Of a stretch of DNA of 64,000 nt, positions 1 to 7,934 are shown in pieces. Made by a program: the position numbers and the translations under genes. Positions within the stretch are counted from its first letter, which is position 1, and each line of letters opens with the position of its first letter. The notes beneath the pieces were generated by a model. The model was not told where the DNA came from and did no database searches. It saw only the letters and a list, made by a program, of their open reading frames with translations. The DNA comes from CAIZQW01 sp942493055 (lineage in GTDB: Bacteria; Verrucomicrobiota; Kiritimatiellia; RFP12; UBA1067): contig OW818680.1 in NCBI GenBank assembly GCA_942493055.1, positions 2,976,001 through 3,040,000 on the forward strand, given 5' to 3'.

Positions 1-339
1 ATCCTCGACCTCCGGCGTATTGGACTTGGAGGTAAAGACGCGCCCCTCCCACTGGACATGGGTCGGGAACTTCGTCTGCGGCTCAGAAGCAGTAGGCCCC
101 TCCCCGGGATACGTATAACGCGCGCCCCGCAAGTCAGCATCCACTTCGTCCATGGCCCGGTAGAGGGCAGACTCGAGCAGATGACGGGCTGTGATCGAAT
201 GCCGGTAGTTCGATGACGCCTGGCGCTCCGTGCGCATATAGATGGAGAACGACACGGCGCTGATGATCATAAAGGTCAGAAAACCCAACACCACCAACAG
301 GGCTGACCCTTTTTTCTCTGTCTGATTAAAGATATTCAT
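1..339 (-). CDS. GspK/PilX-like pseudopilin, partial (C-terminus beyond window)
   Basis: The reading frame starts at 339 and runs without a stop off the left edge of the window (113 codons visible). Residues 10-35 form one hydrophobic helix after a short basic stretch (EKKGSALLVVLGFLTFM). This resembles the N-terminus of GspK/PilX-type minor pseudopilins, which lack the usual Glu at mature position 5. The rest visible is polar with an arginine-rich segment. It is the last visible gene of the secretion operon on this strand, about 260 bp downstream of the preceding pseudopilin across a repeat-filled gap. GspK caps the pseudopilus tip in type II secretion; that role here is inferred from position and N-terminal character. 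Confidence 0.6.
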   Translation of the reverse strand, partial: MNIFNQTEKKGSALLVVLGFLTFMIISAVSFSIYMRTERQASSNYRHSITARHLLESALYRAMDEVDADLRGARYTYPGEGPTASEPQTKFPTHVQWEGRVFTSKSNTPEVED

Positions 340-603
340 ACTTTATTACCTGTCTATAACTTCAAAAAGAATTGCCTCATTGCCTTATTGCCTTATTGCC
401 TTATTGAAAATTCAAAATTCGACGTTCAACGTTCGATGTTGAATGTTCGACCTGTCCGCCGTAGCCTTGGCGAAGGTGGATGTTCGTATTCATTCGCGTG
501 GTTCGCGCCATTCGATGCTTGCCTCTGATTTCCAACTTACTGACACTTACTGACACTTCTAAGACTTACTGACACTTCTAAGACTTACTGACACTTCTCC
601 AAG
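340..603. repeat. Repeat-filled gap: three short-period arrays and one palindrome
   Basis: No gene is visible. 371-407 is a tandem array of ATTGCCTT-like octamers. 451-480 holds the palindromic unit TCCGCCGTAGCCTTGGCG, which recurs at about 13.78, 14.07, 14.25, 20.02 and 30.03 kb. 534-600 is a tandem array built on ACTTACTGACACTTCTAAG. Confidence 0.85.
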
Positions 604-1035
604 TTACTTCGGCGGCCGGCTGCGGTTCGGGAAGGTGACCGCCGCGGAGAACTTGTCACGCAAGGTCGTTTGCGGCCGCGCCGAGAAACGGATCTTGTAA
701 GGCATGCCCCAGGGGTCTCGGAAGGCGCCGTTGATCATCTGGGCATTCAAGAACACGACCTTGTTTTCGCCTTCGCCCAGCAGCTCCTTCAACAAGGCGT
801 GCGTCGCATCAATCTCGGACCCGCCTGCTGGCAGGTTTGCTGGCCAGCCATCATACGCCGCCTCATACGCCAGCCAGGCGCCGATCAACTGACGGGTCTC
901 GGTCTGCGCTTTGGCCGCGCGCGCCATACCTTTGGCCTTGGCTACACCTGTCGCGGCCGTCGCCATCAGGATGCCCAGCATGCCCACCACCACGAGCATC
1001 TCCACGAGCGTAAAACCTCTGTCGCTGTGCTTCAT
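604..1035 (-). CDS. Type II secretion pseudopilin (GspG-like)
   Basis: Prepilin-type protein of 143 residues. A short basic leader precedes the cleavage/methylation motif GFTLVEMLVV with Glu at mature position 5, then a hydrophobic helix and a small C-terminal domain. An upstream in-frame ATG at 1071 lies inside an intergenic hairpin and would add only repeat-encoded residues. The start at 1035 has a strong AAGGAGG ribosome-binding site 5-6 bases upstream and puts the leader at normal length. The C-terminal segment with DPWGMPYKI resembles the GspG major pseudopilin ending (DPWG-P), so this may be the major subunit or a paralogue of it. It is co-directional with seven other pseudopilin-like genes and GspF. 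Confidence 0.85.
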   Translation of the reverse strand: MKHSDRGFTLVEMLVVVGMLGILMATAATGVAKAKGMARAAKAQTETRQLIGAWLAYEAAYDGWPANLPAGGSEIDATHALLKELLGEGENKVVFLNAQMINGAFRDPWGMPYKIRFSARPQTTLRDKFSAAVTFPNRSRPPK

Positions 1036-1047
1036 TCTCCCTCCTTT

Positions 1048-1072
1048 ATTGCGACCACCCAGTGGTCGCAAT
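1048..1072. repeat. Perfect 11-bp inverted repeat, copy 1
   Basis: Arms ATTGCGACCAC and GTGGTCGCAAT are separated by three bases. It lies directly upstream of a pseudopilin ribosome-binding site. An almost identical copy sits in the same position upstream of another pseudopilin (3882-3906), and both are followed by a GACGAGATTAAAA tail. Confidence 0.9.
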
Positions 1073-1096
1073 GACGAGATTAAAAAAACGCTTTCT

Positions 1097-1133
1097 CACT
1101 AATGCACTAACGCACTAATGCACTAACACACTT
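1097..1133. repeat. Tandem array of CACTAATG-type octamers
   Basis: Degenerate repeats of CACTAATG/CACTAACG fill the gap between two pseudopilin genes. Related arrays lie at 3351-3388 and 3928-3957 in the same operon. Confidence 0.85.
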
Positions 1134-1136
1134 CTC

Positions 1137-1838
1137 CTAGTCCGCCCACGTCTTGATATCGTCTCTGCCGCGGATATCATCCGGTGCCCCGCCCATTGTC
1201 CGGTCCGGCCCGCCTGACGCGGCCCCGACATCAAAGCTTCTCACCCCTGCTGCATTCACCTCAGCGCTGATTGTCACGTACGCTGGGAAGCGATTCGCCC
1301 CAGCTCCTTGCTTCGGATCATAATGGGGCTGGATTTTGCTCAGTTTCACTTGCGCGCCATTCAGGTTGGGTGTGACGATCGAGCCATCCTGACTGCTTCC
1401 GAGGGTATAGCCGCCGCCGTCCACCGGCAAGTAAGTCTTCACAGAGCGGTAACCGCTGATGTTGTACTCCACAAACGTAATGGAGCGCCTCGGAGTCCCT
1501 GAGTCCGGGGGGTCGTCATTATCAAAGCCTGTGCCTGTCAACGTATAAAACCTGAGCGGGCTACCGTTAAAGCTCTGGTTGTCCGTAAACTTCCCATTCG
1601 GACCCACCAGGTTTTTCGGCAGCGAATTCTGGTCAACCGCCGTACTCGCATCGCGCTGGATCGAGCCGAAGAGCGCGCGCACCTGCTGATAGGTGTCCGC
1701 ACGCTGCTTGCCCGTACGCCACGCCTGGCTGGACTGCTGGAAGAGCATACCCAGCATCATGACAATCATAATCATGATGGTCGAGGCCACCAAGACTTCA
1801 ATCATCGAAAAACCACTATTATTACGCTTCATATTCAT
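1137..1838 (-). CDS. Pseudopilin, GspJ/PilW-like
   Basis: Prepilin-type protein of about 233 residues. Leader MNMKRNNS precedes the motif GFSMIEVLVAS with Glu at mature position 5, then a Met/Ile-rich transmembrane helix. The large polar C-terminal domain is what one expects of a GspJ- or PilW-type minor pseudopilin. The start at 1838 has a GGGAG sequence 5 bases upstream; starts at 1850 or 1832 are also possible. GspJ, I and K form the pseudopilus tip complex. The subclass assignment here rests on size and gene order only. Confidence 0.75.
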   Translation of the reverse strand: MNMKRNNSGFSMIEVLVASTIMIMIVMMLGMLFQQSSQAWRTGKQRADTYQQVRALFGSIQRDASTAVDQNSLPKNLVGPNGKFTDNQSFNGSPLRFYTLTGTGFDNDDPPDSGTPRRSITFVEYNISGYRSVKTYLPVDGGGYTLGSSQDGSIVTPNLNGAQVKLSKIQPHYDPKQGAGANRFPAYVTISAEVNAAGVRSFDVGAASGGPDRTMGGAPDDIRGRDDIKTWAD

Positions 1839-1891
1839 TGCTGCTCCCATTGTACGGGCGACCGATCGGTCGCCCCTGCCACCGGTCGCCC

Positions 1892-2443
1892 CTACTTGTC
1901 CGGAAAGCCCATAAAACGCGCCTCGGCATAGTAGGAGGGCTGCGACTCCAGGCGCCTAATCTTCTCGTCATCACCCATATTTGACGTGTCCATATCCAGG
2001 GAGCGCACCATAATGCCCATGATGCGGTCAGAGGGGCCCTGCACCAAGAAGCAATACATGGCATACGTCTTGTTCTGATCGAGCTGGAACTCTGGTAACT
2101 GGTTGTTGTTATAGTCCCCTAACGCCTCATCAACAGCCACCTTGACAAAGCGTGGGATATTATTACCGGGGAGTTGGAACTCTCTATCTTCGTCTTGCCC
2201 GACTGTATTGTTTTGTGCCGCCCAAGGAGCCCAATCATCGCGCCAGCTCACATTGGTGCTGCTGGCCGCGGAGACCGCCGCATTCAGAATAAAGTCGGCA
2301 AACATGGACTGCTTGATGTCCGCCTGGCTCTGGATGCTTTCGCGCAGGCCGAGCGGATAGAGCACCGCCATGCTCAGCACGCCAATGGCCAGGACAAAGA
2401 CGGCCATATTCACTTCAATCAGCGAAAATCCAGAACGTTTCAT
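1892..2443 (-). CDS. Pseudopilin, GspI/PilV-like
   Basis: 183-residue prepilin-type protein beginning MKRSGFSLIEVNMAVFVLAI. The leader is only four residues before the GFSLIE cleavage motif, and Glu occupies mature position 5. The helix runs into a segment rich in Leu/Ser (GVLSMAVLYPLGLRES), a pattern seen in PilV/GspI-type minor pseudopilins. Both neighbours are co-directional pseudopilins, with about 50 bp on each side, so it is probably translated from the operon message. I infer a structural role in the pseudopilus tip. Confidence 0.75.
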   Translation of the reverse strand: MKRSGFSLIEVNMAVFVLAIGVLSMAVLYPLGLRESIQSQADIKQSMFADFILNAAVSAASSTNVSWRDDWAPWAAQNNTVGQDEDREFQLPGNNIPRFVKVAVDEALGDYNNNQLPEFQLDQNKTYAMYCFLVQGPSDRIMGIMVRSLDMDTSNMGDDEKIRRLESQPSYYAEARFMGFPDK

Positions 2444-2486
2444 AGTTACACTCCTGAAGGAGGGCTGCCACAGGGGGCAGCCCCTG

Positions 2487-3308
2487 CTAGTTCAAATTAA
2501 TCTTGTCGCCGCCCTTGACGTTGCCCGTGGACTCCACGGTAATCGTTGCGATATTCTTCCCGTCCTGCGCAACAACCTCAATATTCGCGGATTTTGCACG
2601 GCCATCCGGGTAGAACATCACATTGATCTGCGCCGTGTTGTTGCCCCCGGCAAGAGCACCTCCAAAAAAGACATTCTTGGGGAAGCTTGCAGGCGGAGAG
2701 ACATCAACGCCATACAGATCGCCAATTTTCCACCCCGCATTATCCACGCCTCCCTGCGCCTTGATGAAGCACCACAACAGCGCTGGATTCCCGAAGTCAT
2801 CCTCGGAGATCGGTGATTTCATCTGCTGGTTACCGCTATAAGCTCCACGCCCAACAAAAGCACTGACATCCGTCCACCCGGTCCGTGACAGATTGTAAAG
2901 CCGACGTGAACCAAAGGTCGATTCGCCCATATTGAAAATCGTATCCAGGGGCGTAAATTCATCGCCAAACACAGGGGTGCCACCTGCTCCATCTAACTTT
3001 GGATCCGTACAGGTCACGCGTCCCAGCGCCTTGCACACGACGTATGTGGGAGAGATCGTCTTGAGGTCCGAGGAGTTGGCATCGCTCTTAACGTTGTAAC
3101 AGACCAACGCGGTCCGCGTGCCATCAATACAGGCGCGCTGCCGCGCCTGCATCAAGGCTGCCATCAGATTGGAGACCGCCCGACGGCGCGCCATGCTCCG
3201 CACCGCAGAGAAATAGCCTGTGACCGCCAAGGTGGAGAGAATGCCCATGATCGCCATCACGGCCAGCAATTCCATTAAGGAGAAGCCACGCTTATTCTTT
3301 TTTTTCAT
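2487..3308 (-). CDS. Pseudopilin, GspH-like
   Basis: 273-residue prepilin-type protein. Basic leader MKKKNKR precedes GFSLMELLAVMAIMGILS. The following segment, MARRRAVSNLMAALMQARQRA, resembles the GspH/FimT family, where a conserved helix carries small and basic residues before a beta-rich domain. At over 270 residues it is longer than typical GspH. The ATG at 3308 lacks a strong ribosome-binding site. A GTG three codons upstream has GGAAAGC nearby and would add VKT, so the start is uncertain by a few codons. Confidence 0.75.
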   Translation of the reverse strand: MKKKNKRGFSLMELLAVMAIMGILSTLAVTGYFSAVRSMARRRAVSNLMAALMQARQRACIDGTRTALVCYNVKSDANSSDLKTISPTYVVCKALGRVTCTDPKLDGAGGTPVFGDEFTPLDTIFNMGESTFGSRRLYNLSRTGWTDVSAFVGRGAYSGNQQMKSPISEDDFGNPALLWCFIKAQGGVDNAGWKIGDLYGVDVSPPASFPKNVFFGGALAGGNNTAQINVMFYPDGRAKSANIEVVAQDGKNIATITVESTGNVKGGDKINLN

Positions 3309-3350
3309 CGTTTTCACGCTTTCCACTCTCTTTCCGCTCACACACTCATT

Positions 3351-3388
3351 CACTAATGAACTAACCCACTAATGAACTAACGCACTTC
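3351..3388. repeat. Tandem array of CACTAATGAA-type units
   Basis: Short-period degenerate array in the gap between two pseudopilin genes; same family as 1097-1133 and 3928-3957. Confidence 0.8.
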
Positions 3389-3392
3389 TCCC

Positions 3393-3866
3393 TTACCGCC
3401 CCACACTGACCGTATCCATCGAGAGGTTGAACGTCACCTTATAATACTTAAAAATGTTGCCGTTGGAGGGGTCTGCATAGCCAATGCCACAGACACCTGG
3501 CGCAATCTTGCGGTCCATGGCCTCGCGCAGGGACATCACGCCGACACTCGGAACCTTGGTCAGCAACGCCGAGGGATCCAGGTAAACCTTGTCTCGTTTT
3601 TCAATCAGTTTTTCAAAGACCTTCGCATTGTTTTCACGGAATTCGACCGTGGGCTTATCATTTTGCGGGTCCAAGCGCACGGGCCAGCACTGCTCTGCAG
3701 CCCGGTAGTTGGTCAGCGCCTGCATCAACCCCACGCAGGTGGAATCAATGCGCTTCTCTTTGGCCTGCTTGATCGACTTCATCGCGGCGCCTGTCGCCAG
3801 TGTCGCGATAATCGCCATCACCACCATCACCATCATCAGCTCAACCAGTGTAAAACCTTTTCTCAT
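3393..3866 (-). CDS. Type II secretion pseudopilin (GspG-like)
   Basis: 157-residue prepilin-type protein starting MRKGFTLVELMMVMVVMAII. The leader is only three residues before the GFTLVE motif. The start at 3866 follows a clear AAGGAGG; the upstream in-frame ATG at 3905 is inside an inverted repeat and is rejected. The C-terminal domain has an AEQCWP segment comparable to the AYDGWP of the pseudopilin at 604-1035. The same hairpin precedes both genes, which suggests duplication of the gene together with its 5' flank. Confidence 0.82.
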   Translation of the reverse strand: MRKGFTLVELMMVMVVMAIIATLATGAAMKSIKQAKEKRIDSTCVGLMQALTNYRAAEQCWPVRLDPQNDKPTVEFRENNAKVFEKLIEKRDKVYLDPSALLTKVPSVGVMSLREAMDRKIAPGVCGIGYADPSNGNIFKYYKVTFNLSMDTVSVGR

Positions 3867-3881
3867 GTGCTTTCCTCCTTT

Positions 3882-3906
3882 ATTGCGACCACTCAGTGGT
3901 CGCAAT
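3882..3906. repeat. Perfect 11-bp inverted repeat, copy 2
   Basis: Arms ATTGCGACCAC and GTGGTCGCAAT with a TCA spacer (CCA in the copy at 1048-1072). A CACTAATG array follows at 3928-3957. Confidence 0.9.
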
Positions 3907-3964
3907 GACGAGATTAAAAACTCAAAGCACTAATGCACTAATGCACTAACGCACTTCCCCCCGC

Positions 3965-4594
3965 CTATTTTCCGGTCCCGCCCCAGCTCTGCCGGTTCTC
4001 GCGCTCATGCGTCGCACCTGTATTGCCGTCATCCTTGCCATTCGGGCCGCAGGTCCAGACAATGGCCGAGGCCCGTATCACGCCGCCTTTGCCCGGGATC
4101 GGGCCAAGCAGTGAATCGCTGCTGTCAATCTTGCCATCGTAATCAATGTCCACACGGAACTGCAGCATGTGCCTGCGAAGCTGGGCATCTGTCGGCAGGC
4201 CCCCCAGCGATGCCGTCGTCCTGGGGCTGCGCTTAAGTATGCGTTGGCCCCAGGGGGACAAGAGACCAAAACGCTCAGGGCTGTTCTGGTTGATGTTCCC
4301 GTCTGACTTCACCGTCGTCACGTCGAGTAACCTTGACTGCTGCAGCACCTTGCACACCTGGTTGTTCACCACACCGCCACTCGTCAGGATCTCCTGGGGC
4401 CACGTGCCTTCACGCTGGATGTAAATGGTCAAGGCTGTCGCGACGTTGGAGACCAGCTCCTGCGCCTGCGCCTGCCGCGCCGTGGTCTGCACATACTGGA
4501 GCGCGCCTGTCATCATAGCGACCAACAAGCCGATCAACCCCATCACCACCAGCATTTCGACCAGGGTGAAACCCTTATTTGAACGCTTCGTCAT
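3965..4594 (-). CDS. Type II secretion pseudopilin
   Basis: 209-residue prepilin-type protein. Leader MTKRSNK precedes GFTLVEMLVVMGLIGLLVAM. A FDxxxD-like acidic segment, RVDIDYDGKIDSSDSLLGP, near the C-terminus resembles a calcium-binding or dockerin-like loop. A WTCGPNGKDDGN motif close to the end matches the W-x-G-PdG-D signature found in many GspG-type proteins. The start at 4594 is preceded by AGGAA; 29 upstream in-frame codons are excluded because they overlap the preceding gene. It belongs to the GspF-pseudopilin operon. Confidence 0.82.
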   Translation of the reverse strand: MTKRSNKGFTLVEMLVVMGLIGLLVAMMTGALQYVQTTARQAQAQELVSNVATALTIYIQREGTWPQEILTSGGVVNNQVCKVLQQSRLLDVTTVKSDGNINQNSPERFGLLSPWGQRILKRSPRTTASLGGLPTDAQLRRHMLQFRVDIDYDGKIDSSDSLLGPIPGKGGVIRASAIVWTCGPNGKDDGNTGATHERENRQSWGGTGK

Positions 4595-4655
4595 AAAATT
4601 CCTTTCTGTGCGGACGTGCTGCAGCACGCCCCTGCGGACGACCTGCCGGTCGCCC

Positions 4656-5699
4656 CTACATCTGCATCTTACCGCCCACAATATCGTCCTTGGTCCAATT
4701 CTGCGCCTTCAACCTCTTATACGTGGCATCCGAACTGGGAATCCACGGCGGATAGGTCAGCCCGTCAGGGCCGGCAGACCAAACCTTGAAGCTTTGATAG
4801 GGTGGTGCGGAGTGATAGAAGAATTCACGGCCCCAGCCATCGGTGATCGTAATAAACGCCAGCGCGACCCTCGTACCGCCCATCTCACGCTCCGCCAGAC
4901 GATGCCCGCCGGCTTCATCACCATTGACGTGGACTGAAGCAATGGTTTTCCCATCCCGGTCTTGAAGGGTCACACTGCCTGCAAAAGACCTGAGAATGTT
5001 CTCAAAACAGGGCAGCCAGCGCATGCATGCCTCATTTTCAAGCACCCGCTGCTTCGCCAAATTCTGCTTCAGCAGCTCCATATCCGCATTGGAGCTGCCC
5101 GGGACACGGCTTGAAGGATTGTAATTCATCCATTGGGCCCGTTGATAGACAAGCGAGAGCGGAGCATTAGCCCCCTCATTCGGATGGCCCACAATCTCCA
5201 CGCGCGGCAGCAGAAAGGACATCAGCCCGAACTTGAACCCCTTGTATTGGTCCCAGTCAACGCCTTCCTCAAGATCCGCAGACAAGCTTCCAATGGCGGT
5301 GTTCACACTGATTACGTTTCTCGGATAGAAGAGGATCGGGATCTTGTCATCCATCCAGACCGGCGTGGGATACTCAAACCCCGCGGGTTGCGCACGGGCT
5401 GCAGCCTGCGCGCTCTCTTTCGTGCCAGAGGCAATATTGTCGCCGCTGGACTCTGATTTATGGTTCCCGCTATCCGGATCAGGCGAAGCGTACTGCGGCA
5501 CATTCGGATACATGCCATACGCGGCATAATAGCCGGAGAGCGCGTTCTGCAACCGCTCCATGCGGGCAATGGTCACAGCACGCGCCTTTGAATCCGCCGC
5601 AACGCCCATGAGCTTGAATGTCGTTCCAATGAGGATGCCGATGATCGCGATCACGACCATCAACTCAATCAGGGTAAATCCGTTATTCGTTCGTTTCAT
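4656..5699 (-). CDS. Large type II secretion pseudopilin
   Basis: 347-residue prepilin-type protein, the first pseudopilin after gspF in the direction of transcription. MKRTNNGFTLIELMVVIAII gives a seven-residue leader, then the cleavage motif and helix. An ERLQNALSGYYAAYGMYPN segment matches the GspG pattern of helix followed by Y-x-YP. The C-terminus has FKVWSAGPDGLTYPP, the usual S-x-GPDG signature. The domain is over twice the GspG size, so it carries an insertion of about 180 residues of unknown role. GAGGAGA lies 8 bases upstream of the ATG. The next gene downstream starts about 60 bp after this one stops. Confidence 0.83.
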   Translation of the reverse strand: MKRTNNGFTLIELMVVIAIIGILIGTTFKLMGVAADSKARAVTIARMERLQNALSGYYAAYGMYPNVPQYASPDPDSGNHKSESSGDNIASGTKESAQAAARAQPAGFEYPTPVWMDDKIPILFYPRNVISVNTAIGSLSADLEEGVDWDQYKGFKFGLMSFLLPRVEIVGHPNEGANAPLSLVYQRAQWMNYNPSSRVPGSSNADMELLKQNLAKQRVLENEACMRWLPCFENILRSFAGSVTLQDRDGKTIASVHVNGDEAGGHRLAEREMGGTRVALAFITITDGWGREFFYHSAPPYQSFKVWSAGPDGLTYPPWIPSSDATYKRLKAQNWTKDDIVGGKMQM

Positions 5700-5740
5700 T
5701 GTCTGTTCTCCTCGACTAAGCCTATAACTTGAAGAGTTTT

Positions 5741-5798
5741 TCAACTAATTAAACGAATTAAGCTAATTCCAATTCGTTCCATTCGTTTAATTCGTTGA
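5741..5798. repeat. Inverted repeat between gspF and the first pseudopilin
   Basis: TCAACTAATTAAACGAA (5741-5757) and TTCGTTTAATTCGTTGA (5782-5798) are inverted copies with one mismatch. The units read as AATTAAACG-type degenerate repeats. Confidence 0.85.
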
Positions 5799-5834
5799 TA
5801 AAATTTACTCCTCCGTTTGTTCCGCCGTCCCCGG

Positions 5835-7145
5835 TTACGCTTGAGAACCCAAGCTGCTGATAATCTGGATCATGGGCATGAACATGGCCACCACGATGGT
5901 TCCGACGATCACGGACAACAACATAATCATAATCGGTTCGATGACGGAGGTCAAACCCGCAACCGCGTTGTCCACTTCGTCGTCATACGTATCCGCAACA
6001 CGCGTCAGCATGTCGGCCAGGGCGCCAGTCTCTTCACCGACCTCCACCATCGAGATCACCATCGGAGGGAAGACCTTGCTCTCCGCCAGCGGATTGGTCA
6101 TGCTTTCGCCCTCTTTCACCGCATCATGCACGCTCTGAATCGCGCGGGAGATCACGGCATTGCCTGAGGTGTCACGCACAATGTCCAGGGCCTGCAACAC
6201 CGGCACACCCGACGAGAGCAGCGTGCCGAGGGTCCGCGTCATTCGCGCAATCGCGGTACGACGGACCAAGGAGCCAAACGCCGGCATTCTGAGCTTGCAG
6301 ACATCCACCACGTATTCGCCGGTCTTCGTCTTCTTAAAGATCGTGAAGAGGAAGACGAAGCCCGCGATGCCGCCCAGCACGAGCAGGCCGTTTTGCATCA
6401 CGAAGTTACTCGCGTTCATCACGAACTCCGTAATCGCCGGCAAGGGCTTGTCCCCTAAGAGATCCCGGAAGATATCCCGGAACTTCGGAATCACCGCGAC
6501 CAGCAGGAAGCCGGTAATGCCGCAGGCGGCCAGCAAGACGATGATCGGGTAAATCATCGCGCCCTTGACCTTGTTCTTGATCTTTTCGGCCTTTTCCGCA
6601 AATTCAGCCAGACGGTTCAAGACCACTTCGAGCACGCCGCCCGCTTCGCCGGCCTTCACCATGTTGACATAGAGGTGGTTGAAAATCTTCGGATAGTTCT
6701 GCAGCGACTCGGAGAAGGTGCTGCCGCTTTCCACGGCCTCGCACATGCCGCCCAAGGCTTCGCGCAAGGTGGGATTCGGCGTCTGGCGCTCCAACACGTG
6801 CAGGCCGCGCAACAACGGCAACCCCGCGTCCACGAGCGTCGCGAGCTGACGCGTCAAGACTGTCAAATCCTTCTGCTTCACACCCGGACGCAGGAACTTG
6901 GGCAGCTTGATGTTGATGTCCATGGACTTCTTTTTGGGCGCAGGCTTCTTGGTGCCGGCAGGGGCCGGATTCTTGGCGCCACCGCCAGCAGGCGCGGGCG
7001 CGTCGCCGCCAGCAGCGCCAATCGCCGTCGGGAAAAAGCCCTGGCCACGAATCTTCGCAATGGCCTGCGCTTGATTGGGCGCTTCAATGGTGCCACGCGT
7101 CTCTTGTCCTGCCGGATCAACCGCAACATAAGCAAATTTGGGCAT
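5835..7145 (-). CDS. gspF: Type II secretion / type IV pilus inner-membrane platform protein GspF
   Basis: 436 residues. GspF is the polytopic inner-membrane platform that couples the secretion ATPase to pseudopilus assembly. The N-terminus MPKFAYVAVDPAGQETRGTI is typical of the family. Two related cytoplasmic domains are visible: VLTRQLATLVDAGLPLLRGL at about 105 and RMTRTLGTLLSSGVPVLQAL at about 305, with hydrophobic segments near 205-230, 255-275 and 405-430. It has an Ala/Pro/Lys linker (about residues 47-80) that most family members lack, which accounts for its length over the usual ~400. It heads an operon of pseudopilins. A GGAG lies nine bases before the ATG. Confidence 0.95.
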   Translation of the reverse strand: MPKFAYVAVDPAGQETRGTIEAPNQAQAIAKIRGQGFFPTAIGAAGGDAPAPAGGGAKNPAPAGTKKPAPKKKSMDINIKLPKFLRPGVKQKDLTVLTRQLATLVDAGLPLLRGLHVLERQTPNPTLREALGGMCEAVESGSTFSESLQNYPKIFNHLYVNMVKAGEAGGVLEVVLNRLAEFAEKAEKIKNKVKGAMIYPIIVLLAACGITGFLLVAVIPKFRDIFRDLLGDKPLPAITEFVMNASNFVMQNGLLVLGGIAGFVFLFTIFKKTKTGEYVVDVCKLRMPAFGSLVRRTAIARMTRTLGTLLSSGVPVLQALDIVRDTSGNAVISRAIQSVHDAVKEGESMTNPLAESKVFPPMVISMVEVGEETGALADMLTRVADTYDDEVDNAVAGLTSVIEPIMIMLLSVIVGTIVVAMFMPMIQIISSLGSQA

Positions 7146-7210
7146 AAAAAAATCTCCACTGCACTGTATTAGGGATTCAACACACTCGTCGTTTATGACG
7201 CAGTATGTAT

Positions 7211-7243
7211 CTTACCATTTGCCCACAAATGCCACAATCAAAA
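7211..7243 (-). promoter_or_regulatory. Candidate gspF operon promoter with internal operator-like palindrome
   Basis: On the minus strand TTGTGG and TAAGAT are 17 bases apart, about 70 bp before gspF. The spacer contains the perfect inverted repeat CATTTG-TGGG-CAAATG (7216-7231). Sequence match only; no expression data. Confidence 0.35.
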
Positions 7244-7245
7244 TC

Positions 7246-7881
7246 TTAGCCCAGCGAGAGGCGCCCGAAGCACTCCGGGAGGTGGAAGTTGAGCGCGGAG
7301 ACCGGCGACCAGGAGAGCCAGTGCGGCTGGGAGGTGCTGTCCCCGCATTTATAGACGTTCCCGCGCCACTCCTTTTCCGGCGTGCTGCCCGTATAATGCT
7401 CGAAGAGCGCAAAGGGAATGCGGTAGCGCAACGTCCAGTTTGCGGCGCGCTCCGGGTCAACGACCCGCGGCAGGGAGGACCGGATCTCGACCTGGCTGCC
7501 CCAGGCAGCATCCACGCGCGTAAAGCGGGCAAAGCCGCCAGGGACGCGCGTCGGATCTTCAATATAGGTCAGCAGGAGCGTCCCGCCCGCATTGATCTCG
7601 AAGTTAAAGTAGCCCTTGCCCGCCATTGGCTGAACAAACAGTTCGCAGCAGCTGTCGGTGTAGACCGGCCCCTGGTATTCGGTCTGCACAGACCGGACAT
7701 GCGCGTCCTTGACGCAAAACTGCACATAGAGCGTTGCGCCATCGTGTAACAGATAAAAGCGCGTCTCCGGGACGTGCGCGCTCGATTCGGGCCGGACTGA
7801 CGCCACCCGCCCCTCCTCAGCAAGCGAGAAGTCGATGGCGTCAAGGGGTGTCGGGGGTATTCGGTTGATGGTGTAAGTCAT
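7246..7881 (-). CDS. CBM9-like carbohydrate-binding protein
   Basis: 211 residues with no signal peptide. The segments RFYLLHDGATLYVQFCVKD, DSCCELFVQP and YFNFEINAGGTLL follow the CBM9-like beta-sandwich pattern (an L-hD-x-x-hYvxfxv strand, then D-x-ElfhxP, then y-xfevnpxG). Proteins of this type bind sugars and are often found alone in this lineage. The start at 7881 is chosen because the 22 in-frame codons upstream (SDLSDLSDLSDK) are encoded by a GTCGGACAGG tandem repeat overlapping the stop of larC. No clear ribosome-binding site precedes it. It is the last gene after the debranching enzyme and larC, so a link to polysaccharide use is plausible but inferred. Confidence 0.7.
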   Translation of the reverse strand: MTYTINRIPPTPLDAIDFSLAEEGRVASVRPESSAHVPETRFYLLHDGATLYVQFCVKDAHVRSVQTEYQGPVYTDSCCELFVQPMAGKGYFNFEINAGGTLLLTYIEDPTRVPGGFARFTRVDAAWGSQVEIRSSLPRVVDPERAANWTLRYRIPFALFEHYTGSTPEKEWRGNVYKCGDSTSQPHWLSWSPVSALNFHLPECFGRLSLG

Positions 7882-7890
7882 AGTGTTTTT

Positions 7891-7924
7891 GTCGGACAGG
7901 TCGGACAAGTCAGACAGGTCAGAC
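7891..7924. repeat. GTCGGACAGG tandem array between larC and the CBM9-like gene
   Basis: About three and a half copies of a degenerate decamer. If read as protein it gives an SDLSDLSD extension to the downstream gene. Confidence 0.85.
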
Positions 7925-7934
7925 CTTTTCTCCC

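Noticed and set aside
534..600. CRISPR array
   Set aside because: Here and at the other arrays, units are 7-19 bp, degenerate and contiguous with no spacers, and no cas gene is in the window.
2370..2816. 148-codon frame opposite the GspH-like and GspI-like pseudopilins
   Set aside because: Antisense to two genes and spanning their junction; no domain or ribosome-binding site.
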